Shown here: in pieces, positions 27,052 through 34,989 of the stretch
How the letters are laid out: each line of letters begins with the position of its first letter
Numbering within the stretch: the stretch's first letter is position 1
NCBI GenBank assembly: GCA_018816105.1
Contig: JAHIWE010000146.1
Span: forward strand, 1-39,919
Length of the DNA: 39,919 nt
Direction of reading: 5' to 3'
From: a bacterium
GTDB taxonomy: Bacteria; Campylobacterota; Campylobacteria; Campylobacterales; Arcobacteraceae
Notes under the pieces: generated by a model
What the model saw: the letters and a program-made list of their open reading frames with translations, nothing else
Databases searched by the model: none
What the model was told of the DNA's origin: nothing
Program-made: the position numbers and the translations under genes

Positions 27052-28108
27052 AACTTTCTTCCTTTATCCAACCAATAAAATCATTATCTTGTCCTAAAAC
27101 TTTTATAAAACCATTTCTTCTTTGTAAGATTTCAACTTTTTGATCATTATCTACTTTAAAGAATATTGTTGAATTTTTAGTTGGTAAAATGTAAACATAT
27201 GAATCTTTTTTTACAATACCTTTACTATTTGGTAAGTTATATAAAAGCGCAATTATAAAAGTAAGCACTGTGAAAATCATTAATATTTTATTTCTTTTAA
27301 TAACAAATAAAATTAAAAATAGTGCAAAAACAACAATTGCAAATATTTTTTTATATCTTTCAAAAGTTGAATCATTTGGATTTAAATCAGTTTGAGTACT
27401 TACTAATTCATTTTGTAAAATTAAAGGAATTTTTATATCTTTGAAACTTCTTGTTGCCAAATTATAATATGTAAAAACAACTTTCTTTTCATAAATAGGT
27501 GTTACAAAATAAAATACAAGATTTTGTTTACCATCTTCCTCTTTTATAGCAGATACACCTTGTTCTGTTATTCCTTGTAGTTTAAAATCTTCTAGGTTTG
27601 AATTTTGTGCATCAATGTCTATTATTGTTAAAGCTTCTTTATTGTTATATTGCTTTGTTTTATAGGCTTTTAATATAAATTTATCAGCCATAACACCTGA
27701 AAATCTAGTATCTCCTGTACCTATATCTGAATATCTTATACTTGGAGATGATAATTCACTTTCATCTAATACAGAACCATTTACTTGTAATTTTACATTA
27801 ATATTTGGTAGTCTAAAGTTACTACTTTTTGCTTTGAAATAGTAGCTATTTTCATATGTATCATTTGATACTTTTCTCCATGCACTATTTGCATTTAAAA
27901 TTGTTACATTTGAAGAGTTTGAAAAAGATGTTGATAAACCATCAAAATTATCTGTTGTAATTAAAGCCTTAACAATAATTTCAATTTTTTGATTTTTATA
28001 TACTTGATTTGGAATTTTTTTATAAGAAAGATATAAATTTTTCGCAGCGAAAAGATTTATAGATAAAAAAATGTTTAATAATATTATTAGATAAAATGCT
28101 TTTTTCAT
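27038..28108 (-). CDS. BatD-like periplasmic protein with C-terminal SH3-like domain
   Basis: A 356-residue envelope protein. There is a signal peptide at 1-22 (ending NLFAAK), then a beta-rich periplasmic region of about 220 residues whose opening (LSYKKIPNQVYKNQKIEIIVKALIT) recalls BatD/oxygen-tolerance proteins. A membrane hairpin spans about 251-292, and a C-terminal SH3-like module follows (SYVYILPTKNSTIFFKVDN, RNGFIKVLGQDNDFIGWI). It lies at the same place as the uncharacterised periplasmic protein between purQ and plsC in C. jejuni. Function unknown; an envelope-sensing or assembly role is inference. Confidence 0.75.
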   Translation of the reverse strand: MKKAFYLIILLNIFLSINLFAAKNLYLSYKKIPNQVYKNQKIEIIVKALITTDNFDGLSTSFSNSSNVTILNANSAWRKVSNDTYENSYYFKAKSSNFRLPNINVKLQVNGSVLDESELSSPSIRYSDIGTGDTRFSGVMADKFILKAYKTKQYNNKEALTIIDIDAQNSNLEDFKLQGITEQGVSAIKEEDGKQNLVFYFVTPIYEKKVVFTYYNLATRSFKDIKIPLILQNELVSTQTDLNPNDSTFERYKKIFAIVVFALFLILFVIKRNKILMIFTVLTFIIALLYNLPNSKGIVKKDSYVYILPTKNSTIFFKVDNDQKVEILQRRNGFIKVLGQDNDFIGWIKEESFGTN

Positions 28109-28140
28109 TTCACTTTTTACAAAAAGAGATTAAAATCTCT

Positions 28141-28812
28141 TTATTGTAAAAAACCCTTTAGCATATTGATACCATCAGTAGAACCTAATAATTTTTCAAT
28201 AGCTCGTTCAGGATGTGGCATTAAACCAAAAACATTCTTCTGTTTATTACAAATACCTGCAATATTTGATACAGAACCATTCATATTTACCAAAGTTCCA
28301 TTTTCATCACAATATTTTAATAAAATTTGACCATTTTCTTCTAATTCTTTTAGTCCATGTGAATCAATGTAATAATTTCCATCGTGGTGAGCAACTGGAA
28401 TATTTAATACTTCATCTTTTTTTAATAAAGATAAAAATGCATTGTCATTATTAATTACTTTTAAAGTGTGATATTTTGAAATAAAATGTAAAGAATCATT
28501 TCTTTTCATAGCACCAGGTAATAACCCAGCTTCAAGTAAGATTTGGAATCCATTACAAATTCCTAATACTTTTCCACCGTTTGCAGCGTAAGCTTGAACT
28601 GAATCCATGATATTAGCAAATCTAGCAATTGCTCCAGATCTTAAATAATCTCCATAAGAAAATCCTCCAGGAATTACTAAAAGTTCTGTATCTGCTGGAA
28701 TATTTGTCTCTTTATGCCAAATAATTTCTACTTGGCAACCTAATTGCTCAAAAGCATATTTTGTATCATATTCACAGTTAGTTCCAGGAAATTGTAATAC
28801 TGAAATTTTCAT
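28141..28812 (-). CDS. purQ: Phosphoribosylformylglycinamidine synthase, glutaminase subunit
   Basis: Class-I glutamine amidotransferase that supplies ammonia to PurL. The nucleophile Cys is in GICNGFQILLEAGLLPG (near residue 86), preceded by PGGFSYGDYLRSGA, and the His/Glu pair is in MPHPERA near 200. The 223-residue form belongs to the three-part PurLQS complex, in agreement with purS 2 bases upstream. purL is outside the window. Confidence 0.96.
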   Translation of the reverse strand: MKISVLQFPGTNCEYDTKYAFEQLGCQVEIIWHKETNIPADTELLVIPGGFSYGDYLRSGAIARFANIMDSVQAYAANGGKVLGICNGFQILLEAGLLPGAMKRNDSLHFISKYHTLKVINNDNAFLSLLKKDEVLNIPVAHHDGNYYIDSHGLKELEENGQILLKYCDENGTLVNMNGSVSNIAGICNKQKNVFGLMPHPERAIEKLLGSTDGINMLKGFLQ

Positions 28813-28814
28813 AA

Positions 28815-29060
28815 TTAACCTACTATTTCTATATCATAATCTTCAATAACAGTATTTGCTAAAAGTTTTTGACACATTTTTGTAACTTCTTCTTTTGCTT
28901 GTGCTTCATCTGAAGTGTTTAATTCAATAATAATTTGTTTACCAATTCTTACATTTTTTACTAAATCTTTAAAACCTAAAGTATCCAACGCGTGATGAGT
29001 TGCTTTACCTTGATCATCAAGAACACCTTGTTTTAATGCTACATTTACAATTGCTTTCAT
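28815..29060 (-). CDS. purS: Phosphoribosylformylglycinamidine synthase subunit PurS
   Basis: Small dimeric subunit that bridges PurQ and PurL. The 81 residues include the family pattern VLDDQGKATHHALDTLGF and VRIGKQIIIEL. AAGGTG precedes the ATG. A TATAAT box just upstream (29088-29093) and a hairpin after purC suggest an internal promoter, although purC is on the same strand only 87 bases away. Confidence 0.94.
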   Translation of the reverse strand: MKAIVNVALKQGVLDDQGKATHHALDTLGFKDLVKNVRIGKQIIIELNTSDEAQAKEEVTKMCQKLLANTVIEDYDIEIVG

Positions 29061-29087
29061 TTATCACCTTCAATTTATATTTTTGCG

Positions 29088-29093
29088 ATTATA
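29088..29093 (-). promoter_or_regulatory. Candidate internal promoter for purS-purQ
   Basis: A perfect TATAAT on the minus strand (context AGATATAATCG) lies 27 bases before the purS ATG. TTGCTA is found 15 bases further upstream as a possible -35. With the hairpin that follows purC, it suggests a separate purSQ transcript in addition to read-through. Confidence 0.4.
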
Positions 29094-29121
29094 TCTAAAA
29101 CTGCCTTATAGCAATTTAGAG

Positions 29122-29144
29122 AAAGAGCTTTAGGCTCTTTTTTT
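29122..29144. terminator. Hairpin with T tract in the purC-purS gap
   Basis: AAAGAGC/GCTCTTT with a 5-base loop is followed by four more T on the plus strand, the form of a plus-strand terminator. In the minus direction, in which the pur genes are read, only three U lie at the stem base. It may weakly end purC transcripts or stop antisense transcription entering purC. Confidence 0.45.
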
Positions 29145-29147
29145 AAA

Positions 29148-30101
29148 CTATTTACTTAATCTATTAAGTATAGTTGTGTATCCTTCTAAAATTTTATTTT
29201 TAATTTCTTGAGGAACATTTACTTCTAATTTTTCACCAGATTTAAGAGTTTTTGCTTTTTCTTTCCAGTTATCAGCTTTTCCAAAATCTCTAAGAATTTG
29301 TTTATCCATAGAAATATAGTTTTTAGCATCAAAATCTTCTTTTGAAATAAATCTTGAACTCTCAGGTGTTAAAACTTCATCACCTAAAACCCATTCACCT
29401 TTTGAATTAACAAAAATTTCAAATTTAGTATCAACTACGATAATTCCTCTATCTTGTGCAAATGATGTAAAGTCTTTAAATAATTTTTCAAGACTTGTAA
29501 CAATTTCAGGGAATAATTCTCTAACTTTTGCAGAGTTCAAAGGTTCATCTTTAATCCCTTTTGTAGTTGGAGTAAAAATAGGAGTTTCAAATTTATGCCA
29601 TTGCGCTAATCCACTTGGTAATTCTAAACCATATGGATCACTTCCATTTTGGCAAGCATCAAATAAAGAACCTGTTAAATAGTTTCTATAAATTAATTCA
29701 AATTGAACAATATCACCATCAACATTAGCTTCTAATGGTTTACATAATTCCATAAGTTGACATCTAGGAGCAATAGCTAAAGATTGATCAACTGTTTCAG
29801 ATAAAATAGCTGTTCTTATTCCTGATTCTTTTGCAAATGCTGCTCCATTATTTGAAATAGCTGTTTGAGAAACACCTTTTCCTTCGATTAACAGATTTAA
29901 TGGAATATCAAATACAGAACATCTATCACTTCTTACAAGTAAAACTTTTGCTTCATCTCCAGCACAAGTATAAAGGTCTGCATTTTTACCAATATAAAAA
30001 AGATTATAACCTAACTCTTCAAGTTCTTTAATACCTTTTTGAGTTGTAGTTTTCTTTGAATCAGGCCAAAGACCAAGTGCTACAATATCACTTATTTTCA
30101 T
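29148..30101 (-). CDS. purC: SAICAR synthase, long form
   Basis: Phosphoribosylaminoimidazole-succinocarboxamide synthase of purine synthesis. At 317 residues it is the long type (as in yeast and Bacteroidota), not the form of about 236 residues found in E. coli and, as I recall, C. jejuni. Family blocks are RSDRCSVFDIPLN, ELIYRNYLTGS, PIFTPTTKG, GIIVVDTKFEI and LGDEVLTPESSRF. It lies 11 bases after ctpA in the conserved ctpA-purC-purS-purQ order, so the long form occupies the ancestral place. A hairpin follows its stop. Confidence 0.95.
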   Translation of the reverse strand: MKISDIVALGLWPDSKKTTTQKGIKELEELGYNLFYIGKNADLYTCAGDEAKVLLVRSDRCSVFDIPLNLLIEGKGVSQTAISNNGAAFAKESGIRTAILSETVDQSLAIAPRCQLMELCKPLEANVDGDIVQFELIYRNYLTGSLFDACQNGSDPYGLELPSGLAQWHKFETPIFTPTTKGIKDEPLNSAKVRELFPEIVTSLEKLFKDFTSFAQDRGIIVVDTKFEIFVNSKGEWVLGDEVLTPESSRFISKEDFDAKNYISMDKQILRDFGKADNWKEKAKTLKSGEKLEVNVPQEIKNKILEGYTTILNRLSK

Positions 30102-30112
30102 TAATTCTCCTA

Positions 30113-31408
30113 TTATTTATTCATAATTATTAAACTTTTTAAAATAGCCATAGCTGTATTCAATTGATTGTCAGCTAGTATATCTTCACCAGTAATTACT
30201 TTTTTAGTTTCATTTTCTAAAATTTTCTCTTCTTTTTTTACATCACTTACTTTTTCAAGTTCTCCCTCAAGATGTTTTTTTAAGTCAGCTTCTTTGATTT
30301 TAAATGCATTATCATCAGCTTGAGTAACTTTCCCAGCATTTGCAATAACATCTGGAGTTACTCCAACAGCTTGAATTGTTCTACCACTTGGTAAGTAATA
30401 TTTTGCGATTGTTAATTTTATATTTTCAGTTCTTTCATTATCAATTGGAAGAACAGCTTGCACTGAACCTTTTCCAAAAGTTTTTTCACCAATTATAATT
30501 GCTCTTTTATGATCTTGAAGTGCTCCACTTACAATTTCAGAAGCTGAAGCTGAACCTTCATTAACAAGTACTACTAAAGGTAATTTACTTTTTGTATTTG
30601 AGCTTGATGCTTCAAATTTTTCTTCATCTTCAGCATTTCTACCTTTTTGAGAAACGATTATTCCTTTATCAACGAACAAATCAACTACTCCAATTGCTTG
30701 AGATAGTAATCCACCTGGATTATTTCTTAAGTCAAGAATTAAACCTTTTTTATCTTGGTTTGCTGCAATAATTTTTTCTAAGTCTTCAGTAACATTAGCA
30801 TCAAAACTTGCAACTCTTAAATAAAGTAAATTTTCATTTTCAATAACTTTTGAAAATACTGATTGAATTTTTATAATATCTCTTTGGATTTTTATTTCTA
30901 ATGGTTTTAGTTCACCTTTTCTAACAATTGTTAAAACAATATCAGTTTTAGGTTTTCCTCTCATTAAATTAACAGCTTCATCTAAAGTCATATTAATTGA
31001 TGATGTTTCATCAATTTTTAAAATAATATCAAGAGCTTTGATTCCAGCTTTAAATGCAGGTGTATCATCAATTGGTGAGATTACTGTTAATGCACCATCT
31101 CTCATACCAACAGTGATTCCTAATCCACCAAATTCACCTTGAGTCTGGACATTCATCTCTTTTGATGCTTTTTTATCCAAAAATGATGAGTGTGCATCTA
31201 ATTCTTGCATTAAACCTTTTAAAGATTTATCTACTATTTCTTGTAGTTTAATATCATCAACATAATACTTTTCTACAGTCCCTATAACCTTTGTTAGTTT
31301 TGACAACGACTCAAATCTTGATTGCTCTGGAGCTACAACTTCTTCTTTTGAAAAAAGTGTTTGTGATAAAACCAGAGTGAACGCAGAAGCTAATAATAAT
31401 CTCTTCAT
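30113..31408 (-). CDS. ctpA: C-terminal processing peptidase (S41 family)
   Basis: Periplasmic Ser-Lys protease of the CtpA/Prc family that trims or degrades envelope proteins. It has a signal peptide at 1-20, a PDZ domain at about 90-165 (GEFGGLGITVGMRDG), and a protease core with LDLRNNPGG. The likely nucleophile is Ser288 in GSASASEI, with Lys313 in TFGKGSVQ; the 25-residue spacing equals that of E. coli Prc. It has 431 residues. First gene of the long minus-strand convoy, with a TATAAT box at 31442-31447. Confidence 0.95.
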   Translation of the reverse strand: MKRLLLASAFTLVLSQTLFSKEEVVAPEQSRFESLSKLTKVIGTVEKYYVDDIKLQEIVDKSLKGLMQELDAHSSFLDKKASKEMNVQTQGEFGGLGITVGMRDGALTVISPIDDTPAFKAGIKALDIILKIDETSSINMTLDEAVNLMRGKPKTDIVLTIVRKGELKPLEIKIQRDIIKIQSVFSKVIENENLLYLRVASFDANVTEDLEKIIAANQDKKGLILDLRNNPGGLLSQAIGVVDLFVDKGIIVSQKGRNAEDEEKFEASSSNTKSKLPLVVLVNEGSASASEIVSGALQDHKRAIIIGEKTFGKGSVQAVLPIDNERTENIKLTIAKYYLPSGRTIQAVGVTPDVIANAGKVTQADDNAFKIKEADLKKHLEGELEKVSDVKKEEKILENETKKVITGEDILADNQLNTAMAILKSLIIMNK

Positions 31409-31441
31409 ATTTTTAATAACCTTTAGAATTTATAGACAAAT

Positions 31442-31447
31442 ATTATA
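31442..31447 (-). promoter_or_regulatory. Candidate -10 box for the ctpA-pur operon
   Basis: A perfect TATAAT on the minus strand (context TTTGTATAATATT) lies 34 bases before the ctpA ATG. T-rich sequence upstream fits the periodic AT pattern of epsilon promoters. It would drive ctpA and, by read-through, the purine genes. Confidence 0.5.
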
Positions 31448-31522
31448 CAAAAAACTTTATAAAAGTAAGATTTTATCAAAAATTTTGTAGTATATCAACT
31501 ACTTTTTAGAAAGGTTATAAAA

Positions 31523-32104
31523 ATGAGTATAAAAGAAAATGTTGATTATGTTAAAGATGAATTAAGTAGCCAAGAAAAATTTCTTGAAAATTTCGTAAAA
31601 GGTGAAAGATTTTACAAAAAATACAAAACATTAATCTTTGCATTTATAGCTATTATTATTGTGGGTTCAATAGGAACTGTAATTAAAAACAGTATGGATG
31701 AATCAAATAAATTAAAAGCAAATTTAGCTTTTAATAAAGTGCTTCAAAATAGCAACGATGCACAAGCACTGGAAGAATTGAAAAATAAAAATGCAAAACT
31801 TTATGAGGTTGCACTATTTTTACAAGCAAAAAAAGATAACAAAGCGGTTGAAGTAAATATTCCTTTACTAAAAGAGCTATCAAAATATCAAGTTGCACTA
31901 GCAAACAAAAATGTTGATGAGCTTAACAACTTATCAATGCAAAACGATTTTTTACTAAAAGAGTTTGCCATTTTCAATAAGGCTTTATTGTTATCAAATG
32001 AAGGTAAATATGAAGATGCAAAAGCAGCTTTAAAATTAATTCCTCAAACATCAAAAGCATTTGAGTTGGCTAATTTATTAAATCATTATTTACTTACAAA
32101 ATAA
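31523..32104 (+). CDS. YfgM-like membrane-anchored protein
   Basis: A 193-residue protein with a charged cytoplasmic N terminus, one membrane helix (about residues 35-54, LIFAFIAIIIVGSIGTVI) and a periplasmic all-helical part of TPR-like character (AKLYEVALFLQAK, EGKYEDAKAALKLI). This layout is that of YfgM, an ancillary SecYEG/periplasmic chaperone factor. It is followed after 10 bases by a BamB-like lipoprotein, as in the E. coli yfgM-bamB pair. Similarity is by architecture and synteny, not by close sequence. AAAGGT precedes the ATG. Confidence 0.7.
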   Translation: MSIKENVDYVKDELSSQEKFLENFVKGERFYKKYKTLIFAFIAIIIVGSIGTVIKNSMDESNKLKANLAFNKVLQNSNDAQALEELKNKNAKLYEVALFLQAKKDNKAVEVNIPLLKELSKYQVALANKNVDELNNLSMQNDFLLKEFAIFNKALLLSNEGKYEDAKAALKLIPQTSKAFELANLLNHYLLTK

Positions 32105-32114
32105 GGAAAGAACC

Positions 32115-33098
32115 ATGAAATATATATTAATTTCATTATCAGCGCTATTTTTATTTACAGCTTGTTCTGGCAAAAAATATTATGAGCCTGAAGATGTAAG
32201 TAACAATATCGTATTAAGCAAAGAGTCTATGTCTTCATCTATTACATCAATGAATAAAATTGGTGCAACACTTGAAGATAAAAAGTTTATAACAAAAAAT
32301 GGTATTTCAAATTATGAATTACCAGAAGGTTTTGATTTTCTAAATCTTACAGAAGATGGAAGAGTAATTGCAACAAATTATGTTGATAAAATACTAATTG
32401 GTAAAGAAGAAAAAGTTTTAAAAGATGTTGTAATTGCAGCTTCTTTAAAAAATGAAAAATTAGCTTTAGTTTATTCAAACAACACAATTGAATTACTAGA
32501 TGTGAATACTTCAAAAACTCTTTTTAAAGAGTATTTACCACTTTCACTTGCAAATGATACAAGAATTACAAATCCATACTTTATGGGAAATCTAATTTTA
32601 TTTCCTACTTTAAATGGAAAAGTAATTATTGTTTCTTCATCTAATAATGAATCAGTTAAAAATATTTCTGTTGATCCAGATAATGAATTTAACAATATAA
32701 TTTCATTAAATGTAATTGAAAGTACTCAAACACTAATTGTTGCTAGTCCTAATAAAATAGTTTCAATTTCTCCAAAAGAAGTTTTATCTAAAGATTATGA
32801 AGTAAGAGACATTATTGTAAATAAAGAAGATGTATATGTAGCTACAATTGATGGTCAGTTAATAAAATTAAGTGCTAATTTAAATGAAATAGCAAAGAAA
32901 AAATATAAATATGCCAAGTTCCATGCTTTAGCGTTTACAGACTCATTATACGCTGTTGAGTCTCAAGGATTCTTGGTTAATATAAATGAAGACTTCTCTA
33001 AAGATTCTGTATATGATTTTAGTTTTGATAATGAAGAAAGAATGATTTCAATTGGTAATAGAATATATTTTGATTCAAAATATATAACTCTACCGTAA
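32115..33098 (+). CDS. BamB-like beta-propeller lipoprotein
   Basis: A 327-residue lipoprotein with lipobox LFTAC (Cys16). The mature part consists of repeated beta-strand blocks such as LALVYSNNTIELLDVNTSK, GNLILFPTLNGKVIIV and DVYVATIDGQLIKLSANL, like the blades of a PQQ-type propeller. BamB is a BAM-complex lipoprotein of this fold; with the YfgM-like gene upstream, an outer-membrane protein assembly role is the best guess. Sequence identity to gamma-proteobacterial BamB looks low, and the protein is somewhat short for eight full blades. Confidence 0.7.
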   Translation: MKYILISLSALFLFTACSGKKYYEPEDVSNNIVLSKESMSSSITSMNKIGATLEDKKFITKNGISNYELPEGFDFLNLTEDGRVIATNYVDKILIGKEEKVLKDVVIAASLKNEKLALVYSNNTIELLDVNTSKTLFKEYLPLSLANDTRITNPYFMGNLILFPTLNGKVIIVSSSNNESVKNISVDPDNEFNNIISLNVIESTQTLIVASPNKIVSISPKEVLSKDYEVRDIIVNKEDVYVATIDGQLIKLSANLNEIAKKKYKYAKFHALAFTDSLYAVESQGFLVNINEDFSKDSVYDFSFDNEERMISIGNRIYFDSKYITLP

Positions 33099-33111
33099 GT
33101 AAAAATATCTC

Positions 33112-33139
33112 TTGTAAGTCTGTTTTCACAGACTTACAA
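33112..33139. terminator. Strong hairpin between convergent bamB-like gene and truD
   Basis: A perfect 12-bp stem, TTGTAAGTCTGT/ACAGACTTACAA, encloses TTTC. It sits in the 53-base gap between two convergent genes. There is no long T tract directly after the stem on either strand (a TTTTT run follows some bases later on both), so termination may be shared or partial. Confidence 0.6.
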
Positions 33140-33151
33140 AAACTACTCTTT

Positions 33152-34150
33152 TTAAGAAAAGTTCCTATTTGCTAGATACTCAACAAACACCGTTGCATAA
33201 GAGCCTTTTGGCAGAATAAAATCTAAAGTACATACTTTTTTAGAAGCATCATACTTACATGATATATCTCTTGGGAAGACTATGGCTTCTCTTCTATAGC
33301 CTTTTTCTTGAATATACATATCATCATACTTTTCTTCGATTTTTAAAGCCTCACTTACTGCTTTGAATACTTTTCTTCCAGGAAGAAGTCCTGTTGGAGT
33401 TATTTTTGAATTTTTAAAATCATTTAATATATTTGCAGTAATTGATTTTGGAGTGAACAATTTATCTTTTTGTAAATCTAGAAAAACATCTCCATCTAAA
33501 AGTTCAAATTCATCTTTTGAGATTTTCAATCTTTCTACTAACCAAGCATTAAAAAAACTACTTTGATAAGCAGCAACAAGCATTTTTGATAGTTTTTTAT
33601 CTTTTACAATTTCTTCACCATAAACAACATCTTTAGCTTTTGCTAAATTATCAACAACTTCTTTTCCAAATCTTTGATAACCAAAATAGTTTGGCATACC
33701 ATCTTTGGAAATTTGTTTAATAATCTTTTGGATGTGATTTATATCTGCAATTTCAACGTCATGTAGATTTATTTTAAATCTATTTCCTTCTAAATCACCA
33801 ATATTTAATTTTGCATTATGTAAAAAAGTATCTAAAATTTGAATCTTTTTATTTTTAAAAAGTTTGATTTCTTTTGAGTATTTTTTAGGAATAGTAATAT
33901 ATTGAATAGTTGTAGCTCTTTTATCTTTTAATCCTGCATATCCAATTTCATTTGAAAATACATTTAAAAACTTAGCTAATCTATCTATTAATTCCCAAGT
34001 GTCACAATTTGTTTTCTCAATTTTTAAAACTAAAAAACTTCCATTTCCAGAAAATTTTATAGCTTGTTCTTCAACTATAAAATCCTCATCATTTTGAACA
34101 AATTTAAATTTTAAAACTTTATCATTAGCAGGATAAAATCGTTCTATCAA
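33152..34150 (-). CDS. truD: tRNA pseudouridine(13) synthase
   Basis: Makes pseudouridine 13 in tRNA-Glu. The catalytic Asp76 is in GYAGLKDKRATT, the universal TruD signature, and FGYQRFGKE is the second family block. The length of 332 is normal. The start ATG overlaps the stop of the upstream dksA-like gene by four bases, so the two are coupled. Confidence 0.94.
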   Translation of the reverse strand: MIERFYPANDKVLKFKFVQNDEDFIVEEQAIKFSGNGSFLVLKIEKTNCDTWELIDRLAKFLNVFSNEIGYAGLKDKRATTIQYITIPKKYSKEIKLFKNKKIQILDTFLHNAKLNIGDLEGNRFKINLHDVEIADINHIQKIIKQISKDGMPNYFGYQRFGKEVVDNLAKAKDVVYGEEIVKDKKLSKMLVAAYQSSFFNAWLVERLKISKDEFELLDGDVFLDLQKDKLFTPKSITANILNDFKNSKITPTGLLPGRKVFKAVSEALKIEEKYDDMYIQEKGYRREAIVFPRDISCKYDASKKVCTLDFILPKGSYATVFVEYLANRNFS

Positions 34151-34518
34151 TTTTTTGCTCTTTTTACAGACTCATGTTCGTAAACTGTTCTACACTCTGT
34201 ACAAAATTTTGCAAATGGTTTTGCTTTTAATCTTCCTAATGGAATAACAACTCCACACATATCACAAATTCCATAAGTACCTTTTGATATCTTTACTAAA
34301 GAGTCTTCAATCTGTTTAAACTCTTCTAATTGATGATTTGCAATCATTCCTTCTGTAAAAGAATCGCTTACAAGCTCAGCATAATCTAAATCGTCATTGA
34401 TTTCTTGACCTTTTAATTCATCAATATTAGCCCTACTATTGTTTATATTTGCTAATATACTCTCTCTTCTTGCAAGTAAAATTATTTTTAACTCGTCAAT
34501 TTGACTTTTATTTGGCAT
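34147..34518 (-). CDS. DksA/TraR-family zinc-finger protein
   Basis: A 123-residue protein with a helical N-terminal coiled coil and a C4 zinc finger (Cys85, Cys88, Cys106, Cys109 in CDMCG and FCTECR). DksA binds the RNA polymerase secondary channel and works with ppGpp at stringent promoters. The coiled-coil tip is acidic (NDDLDYAE), which fits the Asp pair of DksA. AAGGAG precedes the ATG. It overlaps truD by four bases. Confidence 0.88.
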   Translation of the reverse strand: MPNKSQIDELKIILLARRESILANINNSRANIDELKGQEINDDLDYAELVSDSFTEGMIANHQLEEFKQIEDSLVKISKGTYGICDMCGVVIPLGRLKAKPFAKFCTECRTVYEHESVKRAKN

Positions 34519-34731
34519 ATCATCTCCTTAAATATTCGCGCAATTATATACTTTTTATTATATATAACTTATTAATAAAAGCTTAAGCCCCTATTTTATG
34601 GTCTTGGTGATATCTAAAATAATCGAGAAAAATATGTAAAAATAGAATAATTTAATATTTTATTCATAAATCTTTAACATTTAATTAACTAAAAAAAGAT
34701 AGAATAACCAATAGTTTAAAAGGAGTTTATT

Positions 34732-34989
34732 ATTACTACTTTATCAAAAAAATTTATACTTTTTATATTAATTTCTTTATCATTTTTTTGTTTTCTTATT
34801 TTTATTCATCCTATTATTAATAAAAAAATTGATTTTTCTTCAAAAATAAGTGCTATTACAAATCTTCCAAATCTTGCATATTCAAATAATATCTATGAGT
34901 CAAGAATAAGAGAGTCTAAAGATTTTTCAAATAATCTATATCCTATGAGTCTACAAATAAATTATCTGGATTTTGTTTATGAAAAATAG
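34732..34989 (+). CDS. 85-residue membrane-anchored protein with apparent ATT start
   Basis: An open frame with a strong AGGAG site at 34721-34725 but no ATG, GTG or TTG behind it; the only well-spaced candidates are ATT at 34732 (6 bases) or 34729. The product would read TTLSKKF, then one hydrophobic helix (about residues 8-27, with Cys20), then a polar extracytoplasmic tail with NLAYSNNIYESRIRESKDFS. The frame is open to 34989 and overlaps the ABC permease by 11 bases, so it looks like a real first gene. No family is recognised. Either a rare ATT start (as in infC) or a mutated start is implied. Confidence 0.55.
   Translation: MTTLSKKFILFILISLSFFCFLIFIHPIINKKIDFSSKISAITNLPNLAYSNNIYESRIRESKDFSNNLYPMSLQINYLDFVYEK

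Noticed and set aside
33112-33139. Strong hairpin considered as part of a small RNA
   Set aside because: It fills the gap between two convergent genes with no room or promoter for a separate transcript; terminator is simpler.
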